Below, in pieces: positions 8,900-17,921 of a stretch of DNA of 64,000 bases. Each line of letters opens with the position of its first letter. Position 1 is the stretch's first letter. The DNA is from Pirellulales bacterium (GTDB taxonomy: Bacteria > Planctomycetota > Planctomycetia > Pirellulales > JAICIG01): positions 1-64,000 of the forward strand of contig DATLUO010000055.1 of assembly GCA_035533075.1 (NCBI GenBank). Reading direction: 5' to 3'. The position numbers and the translations under genes were made by a program. The notes beneath the pieces were generated by a model. It saw only the letters and a list, made by a program, of their open reading frames with translations. It searched no databases and was not told where the DNA came from.

Positions 8900-9499
8900 T
8901 CAGTCGCTATCGGGGCTGCATGCGGCGATCCATCCTCGCAGCTCCTGCTCAGTTGGCGCTTTTCCAGGCAGCGCAGCCACAATCCTCGCCGAAGTCTCAG
9001 GAAGCGTCGGTCGAAGCTCTTGATAGGTCTTTGCGGACACCAGCGAGACCATGTTTGACGAGTTGTAGATGCGTGGGCCGATGAACGATGCCAGGTCAGG
9101 AGCACAACGTTGAAACCGCTCGAAATCGGCGTGTCGAATCACGAGAACCGTTCCAGGTGGCTGCGAGAGCGGAGTTCTCCACCCATTGAGTCGAGGACCT
9201 ACAATTTCGCTGGCTGCTTGTTCCAGGAAAAGCAGCCACAATGCGCCGGGCGCCGGGACAGCGGCCTGCGATTCAGTGTCGCCCGCGGCGATCGTCACGC
9301 GCGAATCAATCATCTTGCGGAGGGCCAAGAGCGAGTCCGGAGTCGGCGCAAGCAAAAGCGTTTCCATCGGCACGTCGTCGAGCGCCGCGAACAGAATCAG
9401 CAACGCCCGCGTCAAATCCTCCTTTGCATCCCAAAGAAGGGTAAAGATGCCTTGGCCTTCAAGGCGAATGGAATCGGCCATGAGTTCTGCGGTTGACAT
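8900..9499 (-). CDS. Hypothetical protein, second gene of ATPase operon
   Basis: A 199-residue protein of unknown function. The ATG at 9499 is separated by a single base from the TAA stop of the upstream ATPase gene (9503-9501), implying translational coupling. The N-terminal half is helical (TRALLILFAALDDVP, PDSLLALRKMIDSR). The middle contains GTVLVIRHADFERFQ, a strand-helix pattern, and the C-terminus is SARIVAALPGKAPTEQEL. No catalytic signature is recognised. Its tight fit between the ATPase and the third gene suggests a partner or effector of the ATPase, by analogy with ATPase-effector operons; this is inference only. Confidence 0.7.
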   Translation of the reverse strand: MSTAELMADSIRLEGQGIFTLLWDAKEDLTRALLILFAALDDVPMETLLLAPTPDSLLALRKMIDSRVTIAAGDTESQAAVPAPGALWLLFLEQAASEIVGPRLNGWRTPLSQPPGTVLVIRHADFERFQRCAPDLASFIGPRIYNSSNMVSLVSAKTYQELRPTLPETSARIVAALPGKAPTEQELRGWIAACSPDSD

Positions 9500-9500
9500 T

Positions 9501-10838
9501 TTACGCGACTGCCCCGGCCTTGCGCTGATACCGTTCGAGCGCCCTGCGGGCGAGCGGATGGACTTCCAATTGCTGTTCACCGTCGTGGCCCTGTCGCACA
9601 ATCAACCCGATCGGCGAACGGAGCAGCGTCACGGCGCTGCGCAGGCCCGTGCCGCTACTGGTGACTTCCTCGAGCAAACTAAAGTCTGCCATGCTGTAGT
9701 CTTGATAGGCACGTTCCAGGGCGTGAATGGCCGACAGCGCGTCGGTCGGTTCAATAACGTCGTGGCCCAAAAAATGAGCTTCTTTCGCGGATTCGATGAG
9801 CAACTGGACATAGGGTCGAAGGATTCCACCGCTGTAGTGCGCCGTCAGGCGCAAGCTGTCGATCGGGACCAAATTGCCGAGTCCGGCGCTCTTGGCGATG
9901 TTCTTAAAAATCGGCAATACTGCTCCCCTATCGGATTCAGGAATATCCAATGGGTACAGAATGCGCGAAGGCCCCCACCGCGACTCGACCGAGTTTCGCA
10001 GCTCACCCAGCGTGAATTCATAAGGGGCCGTCATCACGATGGATGCCTCGATCCGCTCCCAATGCGTAAACGCGCGGACGAGCACGTCCTCCGCGGCGCT
10101 CGAGTCGCGAATCTTGTCGACGTGATCCACCAGCAAAGTCGGCGGGCGATATCCAAACCTTTTTCGCATCCAACGCAGCATCTGGTTTAGCAGGATCACG
10201 AGCGTATCCGGCGCCACGCCAAACCTCTCCGCGGGCTCGGAAACAGCTTCATGCTGCGATGCTTTGCCCAGAATTAACGCCAATGCCGCACTCTTTCGAT
10301 GCTCCAACAACGAAACAACGAAGTCCATACCACCGAAACGAAAGACCACCTCGTCGCCGTGGGGAGTTTTCCGTCCGGAGAAATGGTCGATCAGCCGTGA
10401 AAGGATTTCGTCGCGAATCGAAATCAGTTCCGGGACCAAGCCCCGATTGGCCGGATGATCGGGATCTCGAAGATTGAAATCTAGTGCCGCCCAGCAGTCA
10501 CGCAACATGGTGAGCAGTACGCCCGTCGCGTTGCAGCGTTCAGGGGACTCTTGCTTTTCGAGGTCGCAATAGACTGGAAAGCCGATCGTGCGATTGGTCT
10601 TGCCGATGGAAAAACAGTGTCCCAGCTCGGATGATTTCCCGACGCCGATCTGCCCGGTCACCAGAACGCGCGCTTTTCCTTGGCGAGTGCGAAGGTCCAA
10701 ATCGAGGCGTTTGAGAAAGTCATCGCCGCGCACCTCGTAGAGGGTTCGGCCCAACTCGGCGCGTTGAACGGCCGGTCGCTCGGCGTTAAGCCGACCGAGT
10801 ACGGAACGCAAATCATCAAGGTTCGCTAGGGACGGCAT
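9501..10838 (-). CDS. P-loop ATPase (AAA/STAND-like), first gene of three-gene operon
   Basis: A 445-residue ATPase. The Walker A motif is GQIGVGKSS (62-70) and the Walker B is TLLVDHVDKI (234-243), preceded by an alpha-helical region that includes RWMRKRFGYRPP. A sensor-like arginine segment (VMTAPYEFTLGELRNSVESR) follows, and the C-terminus (LLRSPIGLIVRQ, EVHPLARRALERY) looks like a winged-helix module. The layout fits a regulatory AAA or STAND-class NTPase rather than a motor helicase. It is followed without spacing by two unrecognised genes, and preceded 38 bp upstream by an addiction-module antitoxin where a toxin gene would normally be. The function is unknown; ATPase-plus-effector operons of this kind are common in defence and conflict systems. 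Confidence 0.8.
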   Translation of the reverse strand: MPSLANLDDLRSVLGRLNAERPAVQRAELGRTLYEVRGDDFLKRLDLDLRTRQGKARVLVTGQIGVGKSSELGHCFSIGKTNRTIGFPVYCDLEKQESPERCNATGVLLTMLRDCWAALDFNLRDPDHPANRGLVPELISIRDEILSRLIDHFSGRKTPHGDEVVFRFGGMDFVVSLLEHRKSAALALILGKASQHEAVSEPAERFGVAPDTLVILLNQMLRWMRKRFGYRPPTLLVDHVDKIRDSSAAEDVLVRAFTHWERIEASIVMTAPYEFTLGELRNSVESRWGPSRILYPLDIPESDRGAVLPIFKNIAKSAGLGNLVPIDSLRLTAHYSGGILRPYVQLLIESAKEAHFLGHDVIEPTDALSAIHALERAYQDYSMADFSLLEEVTSSGTGLRSAVTLLRSPIGLIVRQGHDGEQQLEVHPLARRALERYQRKAGAVA

Positions 10839-10876
10839 CTCGCGATTCTACGGCATGAGGCCACTCGTCGTGAATC

Positions 10877-11143
10877 CTAAACTTTTCGCGGGGCATGGCG
10901 AGCTTCCTGCATGATCTTTTGCAGTTCATCCCAGGTATGGAGCTTTGCCGTACCCTCCTCCACTTCGGCGACCCGGCGGGCGATCTCCGGACCCCAGGCC
11001 GCTTGCCACACAGGATCCGCCATCGGATCGAGCGTCGCCGATAGCTTATCCGCCAGCTTCGCGCGTTCGGCGTCGGGCAATCGCATGGCCGCCTCGAACA
11101 CGTGCTGCGCGTCGCTGCTGAGTGCCATCGAATCAGTGGACAT
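10877..11143 (-). CDS. Addiction module component (orphan antitoxin)
   Basis: An 88-residue helical protein of the putative addiction module family (TIGR02574-like). It has a long N-terminal helix (FEAAMRLPDAERAKLADKL) and the typical C-terminal part with RRVAEVEEGTAKLHTWDE, ending near the WDEL motif. In other bacteria such proteins are the antitoxins of RelE/ParE-family toxins encoded directly downstream. Here the downstream gene is instead a P-loop ATPase 38 bp away, and no RelE-like frame was found on either side. It may be a lone antitoxin left after loss of its toxin, or may have been recruited into the ATPase operon. Confidence 0.8.
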   Translation of the reverse strand: MSTDSMALSSDAQHVFEAAMRLPDAERAKLADKLSATLDPMADPVWQAAWGPEIARRVAEVEEGTAKLHTWDELQKIMQEARHAPRKV

Positions 11144-11217
11144 CGCTTTTCCTCCTTACCCCACCATAAAAACGCTCGCCATGTTCATTGTACTTCCTCA
11201 TGGCTGCCCGTGCCAAA

Positions 11218-12633
<1,416 letters not shown>

Positions 12634-12983
12634 CAGGAGATCGGAAGGAATTGTGTGGGTGTTTTGCGGACTCGTTTCGATTATAGAGCGTGTGAGCAAC
12701 GGGCATAGCCGTAGCCCGCTTGCTCCGCAAGCGGAGCGGCTTTGCAGGCCGGTCAGGCTCCACCTGACGGAAGGCGTTGCGGCGATCTCGCGCCGTTCCG
12801 CTTGCGGAGCAAGCGGGCTACGTATCAAAGCAAACTGCTTGCCGGTCGGTTAAAAAACCGTTAGACTGCCCGCATCGGATCGAGACCAGGCGGCACCGGC
12901 CAAATCTTCCAGGTCGGTGTCTGGTTTGCCAAGCACGTTGGTTTTTTGCGCCGCCACTGCCGTTTTTACAAGGAGCCTGTTTC
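12634..12983. repeat. Intergenic region with composite palindromic repeat (12,710-12,822)
   Basis: A 350-bp spacer between divergent genes. It holds two inverted copies of a palindrome built around GCTTGCTCCGCAAGCGGAGC (12,718-12,737 and, inverted, 12,795-12,820), together forming a composite of about 113 bp. The same arrangement recurs at 33,680-33,787. A ribosome-binding site AAGGAG at 12,970 serves the downstream DUF1559 gene. Nothing else is recognisable. Confidence 0.75.
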
Positions 12984-14078
12984 ATGGTTCGTCGCCGCCT
13001 CGGATTCACCTTGGTCGAGTTGCTGGTCGTGATCGCCATTATCGGCATCCTGGTGGCGTTGCTGCTGCCGGCGGTGCAGGCGGCCCGGGAGTCGTCCCGC
13101 CGCTCGAAGTGCAGCAACAATCTGAAACAGATCGGCATTGCCGCACAGCACTACCATGACGCCATCGGATACTTTCCGCCCGCCGGCCTGAACTATGGCG
13201 CCGTCTATGGGGCGCCCGTCGTCGCCTACAAGAATATCATGAACACCAGCGGCTTCGTGCTGCTGCTGCCCTACATGGAGTTATTGACGTACTACGATCG
13301 ATTCAACAAGAACGTGGCGGCCTGTTCGAGCACGTACACCGGCGGCGGCCCTGGCACCCCCGGCCCCTACACAATCGCCGGCGCGCCGGCGCTCAACCCA
13401 ACCACGTCGGGCAACGACCTGATCATGTCGAGCTTGATCGCGGTGCTGATGTGCCCCAGCGACGACGGCGTCAAGCAGGTGGCGACCGGGGCGGCGTACG
13501 GCATCACCAGCAGCGACACGCTTCAAGGAGCGAAGACCTCCTACGAGTTCAGCACCAAGCCGTCCGACGAATACAATTATCCCAACTGCTGGCAGACCTG
13601 GTACAACACCCAGACGACCGCCAATGGGCAGCCCTACCTGATCTACCGTGCCCTGTTTGGCATGAACAGCAACAGCAGCACCGCACACGTTCTCGACGGA
13701 ACGACCAGCACTGTGGCCTTCATCGAGAGCCCCTTCGATGTCTATAACGGCGGCGGAAACGCCTGGGGCTATCGCGCCTGGGTGATGTACGGCGTCACGC
13801 TTTACGACAACCGCAACAACTTTCCCATGCAGGCGCTATGCAGCAGCCCGATCAATTGCTGGACGTACTCAAATACAATTAGCGCAGTAGTAACACCTAC
13901 TGCACCCTATCAATTCGGCCGTGTTGCTTCCTGGGGCATGGCGGGCAGCCTGCACCCGGGCGGCTGTCACATCGGCCTGACCGATGGCAGCGTTCGGTTC
14001 CTCTCGGAATCGACCGACATCAAAATTTTGGGGCCCCTCTGCAACATCGCCGATGGAACGGCGATTGGCGATTACTGA
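12984..14078 (+). CDS. DUF1559 domain protein with type IV pilin-like N-terminus
   Basis: A 364-residue protein of the planctomycete DUF1559 family. The N-terminus is a prepilin signal: after MVRRRLG comes the cleaved site and the hydrophobic helix FTLVELLVVIAIIGILVALL. The conserved AARESSRRSKCSNNLKQIG and HDAIGYFPPAG follow. The C-terminus carries the family hallmark SLHPGGCHIGLTDGSVRFLS. These proteins are thought to be exported and assembled like pseudopilins, and most planctomycete genomes contain dozens; the role is unproven. The start at 12,984 has AAGGAG ten bases upstream. A small lipoprotein gene follows after 36 bp, a common pairing in planctomycetes. Confidence 0.95.
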   Translation: MVRRRLGFTLVELLVVIAIIGILVALLLPAVQAARESSRRSKCSNNLKQIGIAAQHYHDAIGYFPPAGLNYGAVYGAPVVAYKNIMNTSGFVLLLPYMELLTYYDRFNKNVAACSSTYTGGGPGTPGPYTIAGAPALNPTTSGNDLIMSSLIAVLMCPSDDGVKQVATGAAYGITSSDTLQGAKTSYEFSTKPSDEYNYPNCWQTWYNTQTTANGQPYLIYRALFGMNSNSSTAHVLDGTTSTVAFIESPFDVYNGGGNAWGYRAWVMYGVTLYDNRNNFPMQALCSSPINCWTYSNTISAVVTPTAPYQFGRVASWGMAGSLHPGGCHIGLTDGSVRFLSESTDIKILGPLCNIADGTAIGDY

Positions 14079-14114
14079 AATCAGGCCCCAACCCGGATGA
14101 AGGATTTTGACGCG

Positions 14115-14549
14115 ATGAAACTAGGATGGCCGGCGGCGCTGGTTCTTGCGGCGGTATGCGGCTGCTCGAGGTCGAGCGGTCCACCGAAGGTGCAGGCCAT
14201 GCCTGTCAAGGGCACGGTGACGCTCGACGGCAAACCGTTGGCGGGCGCCGACGTCGTATTTTCGGTGGCCGATCCCCCGGCGGTGTTTGCCGGGCGAACG
14301 AAAGACGACGGCGGCTACGAGCTGCACGGGCTTGCCGGACGCGAATCGGCTCTGAAAGGTGCTTGCAAGGTGACGATCAGCCGCCTGGTCAAGCCCGACG
14401 GCTCGCCGCTTGCCCCCGACGAAGCACCGGCGAATGCGAGCGCAACCGAGCAATTACCTCCGCGCTATTCGCAATTCGGTGCCACGAAACTGTCGGCGAC
14501 GGTCGGTGCGGAAGGCGGGACGTTCGATTTTCCGTTGACGACCAAGTGA
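14115..14549 (+). CDS. Small lipoprotein with carboxypeptidase regulatory-like fold
   Basis: A 144-residue predicted lipoprotein. The signal peptide MKLGWPAALVLAAVCGC ends in a lipobox-like VCGC. A beta-sandwich then begins VKGTVTLDGKPLAGADVVF and contains GRTKDDGGYELHG, the pattern of carboxypeptidase regulatory-like (transthyretin-type) domains. It lies 36 bp downstream of a DUF1559 gene, and pairs like this are very frequent in planctomycetes, which suggests a joint surface role. An ATG at 14,097 is possible, but the ATG at 14,115 has AAGGA at proper distance and gives a compact signal peptide. Confidence 0.85.
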   Translation: MKLGWPAALVLAAVCGCSRSSGPPKVQAMPVKGTVTLDGKPLAGADVVFSVADPPAVFAGRTKDDGGYELHGLAGRESALKGACKVTISRLVKPDGSPLAPDEAPANASATEQLPPRYSQFGATKLSATVGAEGGTFDFPLTTK

Positions 14550-14566
14550 TTCGGTCGCCGCTCAAG

Positions 14567-16615
14567 CTAACGCCACATGGCCCGTACCTCGTCGCGGATG
14601 CTTCGGCCAACGGCCGCCGATGCCAATTCGCCGTCCGGTTCGTCGGAGGCGACCGTCGCGGCGTTCCGGCACTCGAAATAGCGCTCGAATGCCGCCGGCA
14701 AGAAGCGGGTCCGTTGCGCATAGCCGTATCGATCGCTGACGGGACCGCGGTAGGCGTGGTAGTAACGCTGCGGATGACAGACGTAGAGCCAGTCTTTGGC
14801 CCGCGTCAAAGCGACGTAAAGCAGCCGCCGCTCTTCGTCGATCTGCTCCGGCGAGCGCGTCGCCATGTCGGAGGGAATGTTGCCGTCGGAGGCGTGGATC
14901 ACATAGACCGCGTCCCACTCCAGACCTTTCGCCGAATGGATGGTGCTCAGCACCAGATAGTCTTCGTCCAGCGTCGGGTCGCCGGCAAAGTCCTCCGCCG
15001 TGGTCGGCGGATCGAGCGCGATCTCGGCCAGCATCGAAGCCCGATCGGCAAACCGCCCGGCAAGCTGTTCGAGCTGCTCCAGATCGCGCAGCCGGGCGGA
15101 GGCGTGGTCGTACTTTTCTTCCACGATCGGCCCATAAAACCTGCCGGCGAGCTGAAGCTGCAGGGCCACTTCCGTGGGGGCCGTTTGCGCCAGCCGCAGC
15201 ATCAGCTTGACGAAGCCGGTCCAACGTTCGGCCGCCGACGTGGGGGTCTTGATCTCTTGCCACACGCGAAAGTCGCCGCCGCGCGTGACGAGCAGGTCCA
15301 TCAACTGCCGGGCCTTCTTGGGACCGACGCCGGCCAACAGCATCAGCACCCGCGCGCCGGCCACCACGTCGCGCGGGTTCTCGGCCAGACGCAGAAAGGC
15401 CAGCAGGTCTTTCACGTGCGCCGTTTCGACGAATTTCAGTCCGCCGTATTTGACGAACGGAATGTTCGAGCGGGCCAGCTCGGCCTCGAGCACCATGCTG
15501 TGGTGCGATGCCCGAAACAGCACGGCCTGACGGCGCAGATCAACGCCGGCTTCACGGTGCTCCAGGATCCGCCGCACCAGGAACTCGGCCTGCTCGTTTT
15601 CGTCGTCGCAGGTCACCAGCCAGGGGCGTTGCTCGGAGCTTCGCATCGACCAAAGCCGCTTCGCGTAGCGTTGCCGCGACTGCTCGATGACCCAGTTCGA
15701 GGCTTCCAGAATCGGCGGCACGCTGCGATAGTTTTGTTCCAGCTTGACGATCGTCGTGCCGGCGAACTGCTGGGGAAAATCGAGGATGTTTCGCACCGTC
15801 GCGGCGCGAAACGAATAGATCGACTGGGCGTCGTCGCCCACGACGGTTAGACCCTTGCCGTCGGGGCAAAGCAGCTTGAGAATCTCAGCCTGCAAGAGGT
15901 TCGTGTCTTGATATTCATCGACCAGCACGCACTCGAACCGCGAACGCACCTTGGGGCCCGCCGTATCGTCGGCCAGCAGCCCGCGCCAGAAGAGCAGCAG
16001 GTCGTCGTAGTCGAGCACGGCCGCGGCTTCCTTGCGGTCGATGTAAGCCTGAAACAACGGCTTCAGCTTCTCCGCATAATCCTGGCACCAAGGCCAGGCG
16101 TCGGCCAGCACGTCTTCCAACGGGCGACGCGAGTTGACGCAGTTGCTGTAGATGGCCAGGCACGTCCCCTTTTTCGGGAACCGCTTGTCGCTTTTGGTCA
16201 GGCCCATCTCGGTGCGGACCACGTCGAGCAGGTCTTCGGAGTCGCCTCGGTCGTGGATGGTGAAGCCCGGTTCCAGGCCGACCTGCTTGCCGTGTGCCCG
16301 CAGCAGCCGCGTGGCGATGGAGTGAAACGTGCCGCCCCACAGCCGTTTGCTGGCCGCGGGCAGCTTGCCGCGGAGCACGCCTTCGACGCGCCGCAGCATC
16401 TCGGCGGCGGCGCGACGGGTGAAGGTGAGCAGCATGATGCGGCCGGGATCGGTCCCTTGCTCGATCAAGTGGGCCACGCGATGCACGAGGGTGCGCGTTT
16501 TGCCGGTGCCCGCCCCGGCGACGATCAACAGCGGCCCGTCGCCCTGCGCGGCGGCCGCGGCCTGTTGGGGATTGAGTCCGTCGAGAATCGAGCGAGCGGT
16601 CGCCGCTTCGGTCAT
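14567..16615 (-). CDS. UvrD/PcrA-type ATP-dependent DNA helicase
   Basis: A 682-residue superfamily 1A helicase. Motif Q is GLNPQQAAA (13-21), motif I is AGAGTGKT (33-40), motif Ia is LLTFTRRAAAEM, motif II is LVDEYQDTN (231-239), motif III is VVGDDAQSIYSFRAA, motif IV is LEQNYRS, motif V includes STIHSAKGLEWDAVYV and motif VI is LLYVALTRAKDWLYV. All core motifs are intact. Such helicases unwind DNA 3' to 5' in repair and replication restart. It stands alone, convergent with the lipoprotein gene. A decayed copy of its 5' end and leader lies at 26.8-27.1 kb. Confidence 0.93.
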   Translation of the reverse strand: MTEAATARSILDGLNPQQAAAAAQGDGPLLIVAGAGTGKTRTLVHRVAHLIEQGTDPGRIMLLTFTRRAAAEMLRRVEGVLRGKLPAASKRLWGGTFHSIATRLLRAHGKQVGLEPGFTIHDRGDSEDLLDVVRTEMGLTKSDKRFPKKGTCLAIYSNCVNSRRPLEDVLADAWPWCQDYAEKLKPLFQAYIDRKEAAAVLDYDDLLLFWRGLLADDTAGPKVRSRFECVLVDEYQDTNLLQAEILKLLCPDGKGLTVVGDDAQSIYSFRAATVRNILDFPQQFAGTTIVKLEQNYRSVPPILEASNWVIEQSRQRYAKRLWSMRSSEQRPWLVTCDDENEQAEFLVRRILEHREAGVDLRRQAVLFRASHHSMVLEAELARSNIPFVKYGGLKFVETAHVKDLLAFLRLAENPRDVVAGARVLMLLAGVGPKKARQLMDLLVTRGGDFRVWQEIKTPTSAAERWTGFVKLMLRLAQTAPTEVALQLQLAGRFYGPIVEEKYDHASARLRDLEQLEQLAGRFADRASMLAEIALDPPTTAEDFAGDPTLDEDYLVLSTIHSAKGLEWDAVYVIHASDGNIPSDMATRSPEQIDEERRLLYVALTRAKDWLYVCHPQRYYHAYRGPVSDRYGYAQRTRFLPAAFERYFECRNAATVASDEPDGELASAAVGRSIRDEVRAMWR

Positions 16616-16687
16616 GGCGTTGGTCCTCCTGACCCTGTGGTCCGGTCAAAGAGCGGCATTGTAACAGTCGATGCCGAACAGGCACAG

Positions 16688-16940
16688 TTATACTTCGCGC
16701 GGCCGAGAATGAGACCTTTTTCCGCGAGCAAAAGCGGTGGCTGGGGCAGAAGCTGGCCGAGTTCGACTTGGGAATCATGAACACGCCCTACCGGCCAGCG
16801 ATGCCCCGGTGGGTCGCGCTACCGGGGCATCGGCCGGCCGCAGTGCTTTTGGGCACCCCCAACCGCAACGTGGCCAGCCTCTGCCCCGGCCACCATCCGT
16901 TGTCGCCCCAATGTCTCATTTCTGACCGCATGCAGTATAA
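16688..16940. repeat. MITE-like palindromic element, copy B (complete)
   Basis: A non-coding element of about 250 bp with imperfect terminal inverted repeats: GTTATAC near the left end mirrors GTATAA at the right, and AGCGGTGGCTGGGGCAGA (16,733-16,750) mirrors CTGCCCCGGCCACC at about 16,880-16,893. Its centre is a strong hairpin with arms GATGCCCCGGT / ACCGGGGCATC (16,800-16,831). Related copies lie at 1-142 and 55,743-55,928. It contains no transposase and looks like a non-autonomous mobile repeat. Confidence 0.75.
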
Positions 16941-16946
16941 ACACCC

Positions 16947-17035
16947 GCGCCGCGCGCGGCGGACGGTTTTGAAAACAGGCGACGCGCGCGGCGGACGGTT
17001 TTCGAATCCTCCGCCGCGCGCGGCGAAGGGTTCGT
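16947..17035. repeat. GC-rich tandem/inverted repeats beside MITE copy B
   Basis: Two direct copies of CGCGCGCGGCGGACGGTTTT and one inverted-like copy (CCGCCGCGCGCGGCGAAGGG) lie directly after the MITE-like element and before the stop of the DUF3102-like gene. No coding potential is seen. This accounts for the remainder of the spacer between 16,616 and 17,045. Confidence 0.7.
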
Positions 17036-17045
17036 AAAACGTGGC

Positions 17046-17786
17046 TCAACCCCCCTCCGTTGGAAACGGCGCAACCTGTTGTGTAGACGCCACTTCCGTC
17101 GTTTTGTCCGGCGCGGCCGAGAGCGCCGAACGCGAAAAAAGCCTTTGACCGGCCTGCTCAAAGTGCAGGCGGGCGCGGCGGATGGCGTCCTGCGCGTGTC
17201 GCACCTGGTAGTTGGGCGGCGTCGGTGAAGCCAATTCTTCGCTGAGTTGAATCAAGACCCGCTGCATGCCGCGAAACATCCGCTCGAGCCCGGTCCGCTC
17301 GGCCGCGACTGCTTCTGCCGACGCCACGGGCGGCTCCGCCGTCGGCTGGCCGGCGGAGGCGTTGGGCGAGTCGGGCGCCGGAAGCTGCAGTGTGGGGCGT
17401 GCCCGTTTTTTGCGCCGCCGCTTTGTGACGCCCGCCGCATCGTCGCCGAGCAGCAACGATTCGAGCAGTTGCGTCGCCTTGCGGAGCGAGGTGAGCGCTT
17501 CGGGCGGCGCGATCGCTTGCAGCCGCGTCCAATGTTTGGCGATATGCATGTAGCGATAGGCCGTGCGCTCGGAAGCCTTGAATTTATTGAGCAAAAAGTC
17601 ATCCCAGGCGTCGGTGTCGCACAGGTCGCGCGCCTTCAAGAGGAACTGGCCTGAGCGGGCCGCGTTCTCGACCAGCTTGGCCGCGCAATGCTTGGCACGT
17701 TCGTGCGCGCGCAGCGCCGCCTGGGCCAGCCGATCGAGCTTGGCGTTCAAGGCCATTTGTTGTTGAACCGTCACGTCTTTTCTCAT
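17046..17786 (-). CDS. DUF3102-like protein with HTH-type segment
   Basis: A 246-residue soluble protein. The N-terminal half resembles DUF3102: a long helix (ALRAHERAKHCAAKLVENAA), then FLLKARDLCDTDAWDDFL and a helix-turn-helix-like KASERTAYRYMHIAKHW (about 69-85). The middle is a proline/alanine-rich linker after a basic patch (KRRRKKRARP), and the C-terminus is another helical region. DUF3102 proteins are found mostly on phages, plasmids and genomic islands. Its neighbour upstream on the same strand is an AAA ATPase of the same accessory patch, and repeats flank both genes. A role in replication or gene regulation of a mobile element is possible but unproven. Confidence 0.65.
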   Translation of the reverse strand: MRKDVTVQQQMALNAKLDRLAQAALRAHERAKHCAAKLVENAARSGQFLLKARDLCDTDAWDDFLLNKFKASERTAYRYMHIAKHWTRLQAIAPPEALTSLRKATQLLESLLLGDDAAGVTKRRRKKRARPTLQLPAPDSPNASAGQPTAEPPVASAEAVAAERTGLERMFRGMQRVLIQLSEELASPTPPNYQVRHAQDAIRRARLHFEQAGQRLFSRSALSAAPDKTTEVASTQQVAPFPTEGG

Positions 17787-17801
17787 GATGGGGTCCTTTC
17801 G

Positions 17802-17850
17802 TTCAGGGTTCGGGATTCAGGGTTCAGGGTTCGGGTTCAGGGTTCAGGGA
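17802..17850. repeat. Tandem GGTTCAGG-type repeats
   Basis: Seven-base units GGGTTCA / GGGTTCG are repeated about six times between the DUF3102-like gene and the AAA ATPase gene. A second short run occurs at 19,552-19,580, on the other side of the ATPase gene, so the same repeat brackets that gene. Confidence 0.85.
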
Positions 17851-17921
17851 GTGATCGAGGCAGAATTGCTCTCTGCATCGCTCTTTCACTCCTTCACTCC
17901 CTCTCTCCATCGCTCCCTTAG

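Noticed and set aside
17802-17850. Possible CRISPR-like array from GGTTCAGG repeats
   Set aside because: The units are 7 bp and contiguous with no spacers and no cas genes nearby. They are simple tandem repeats.
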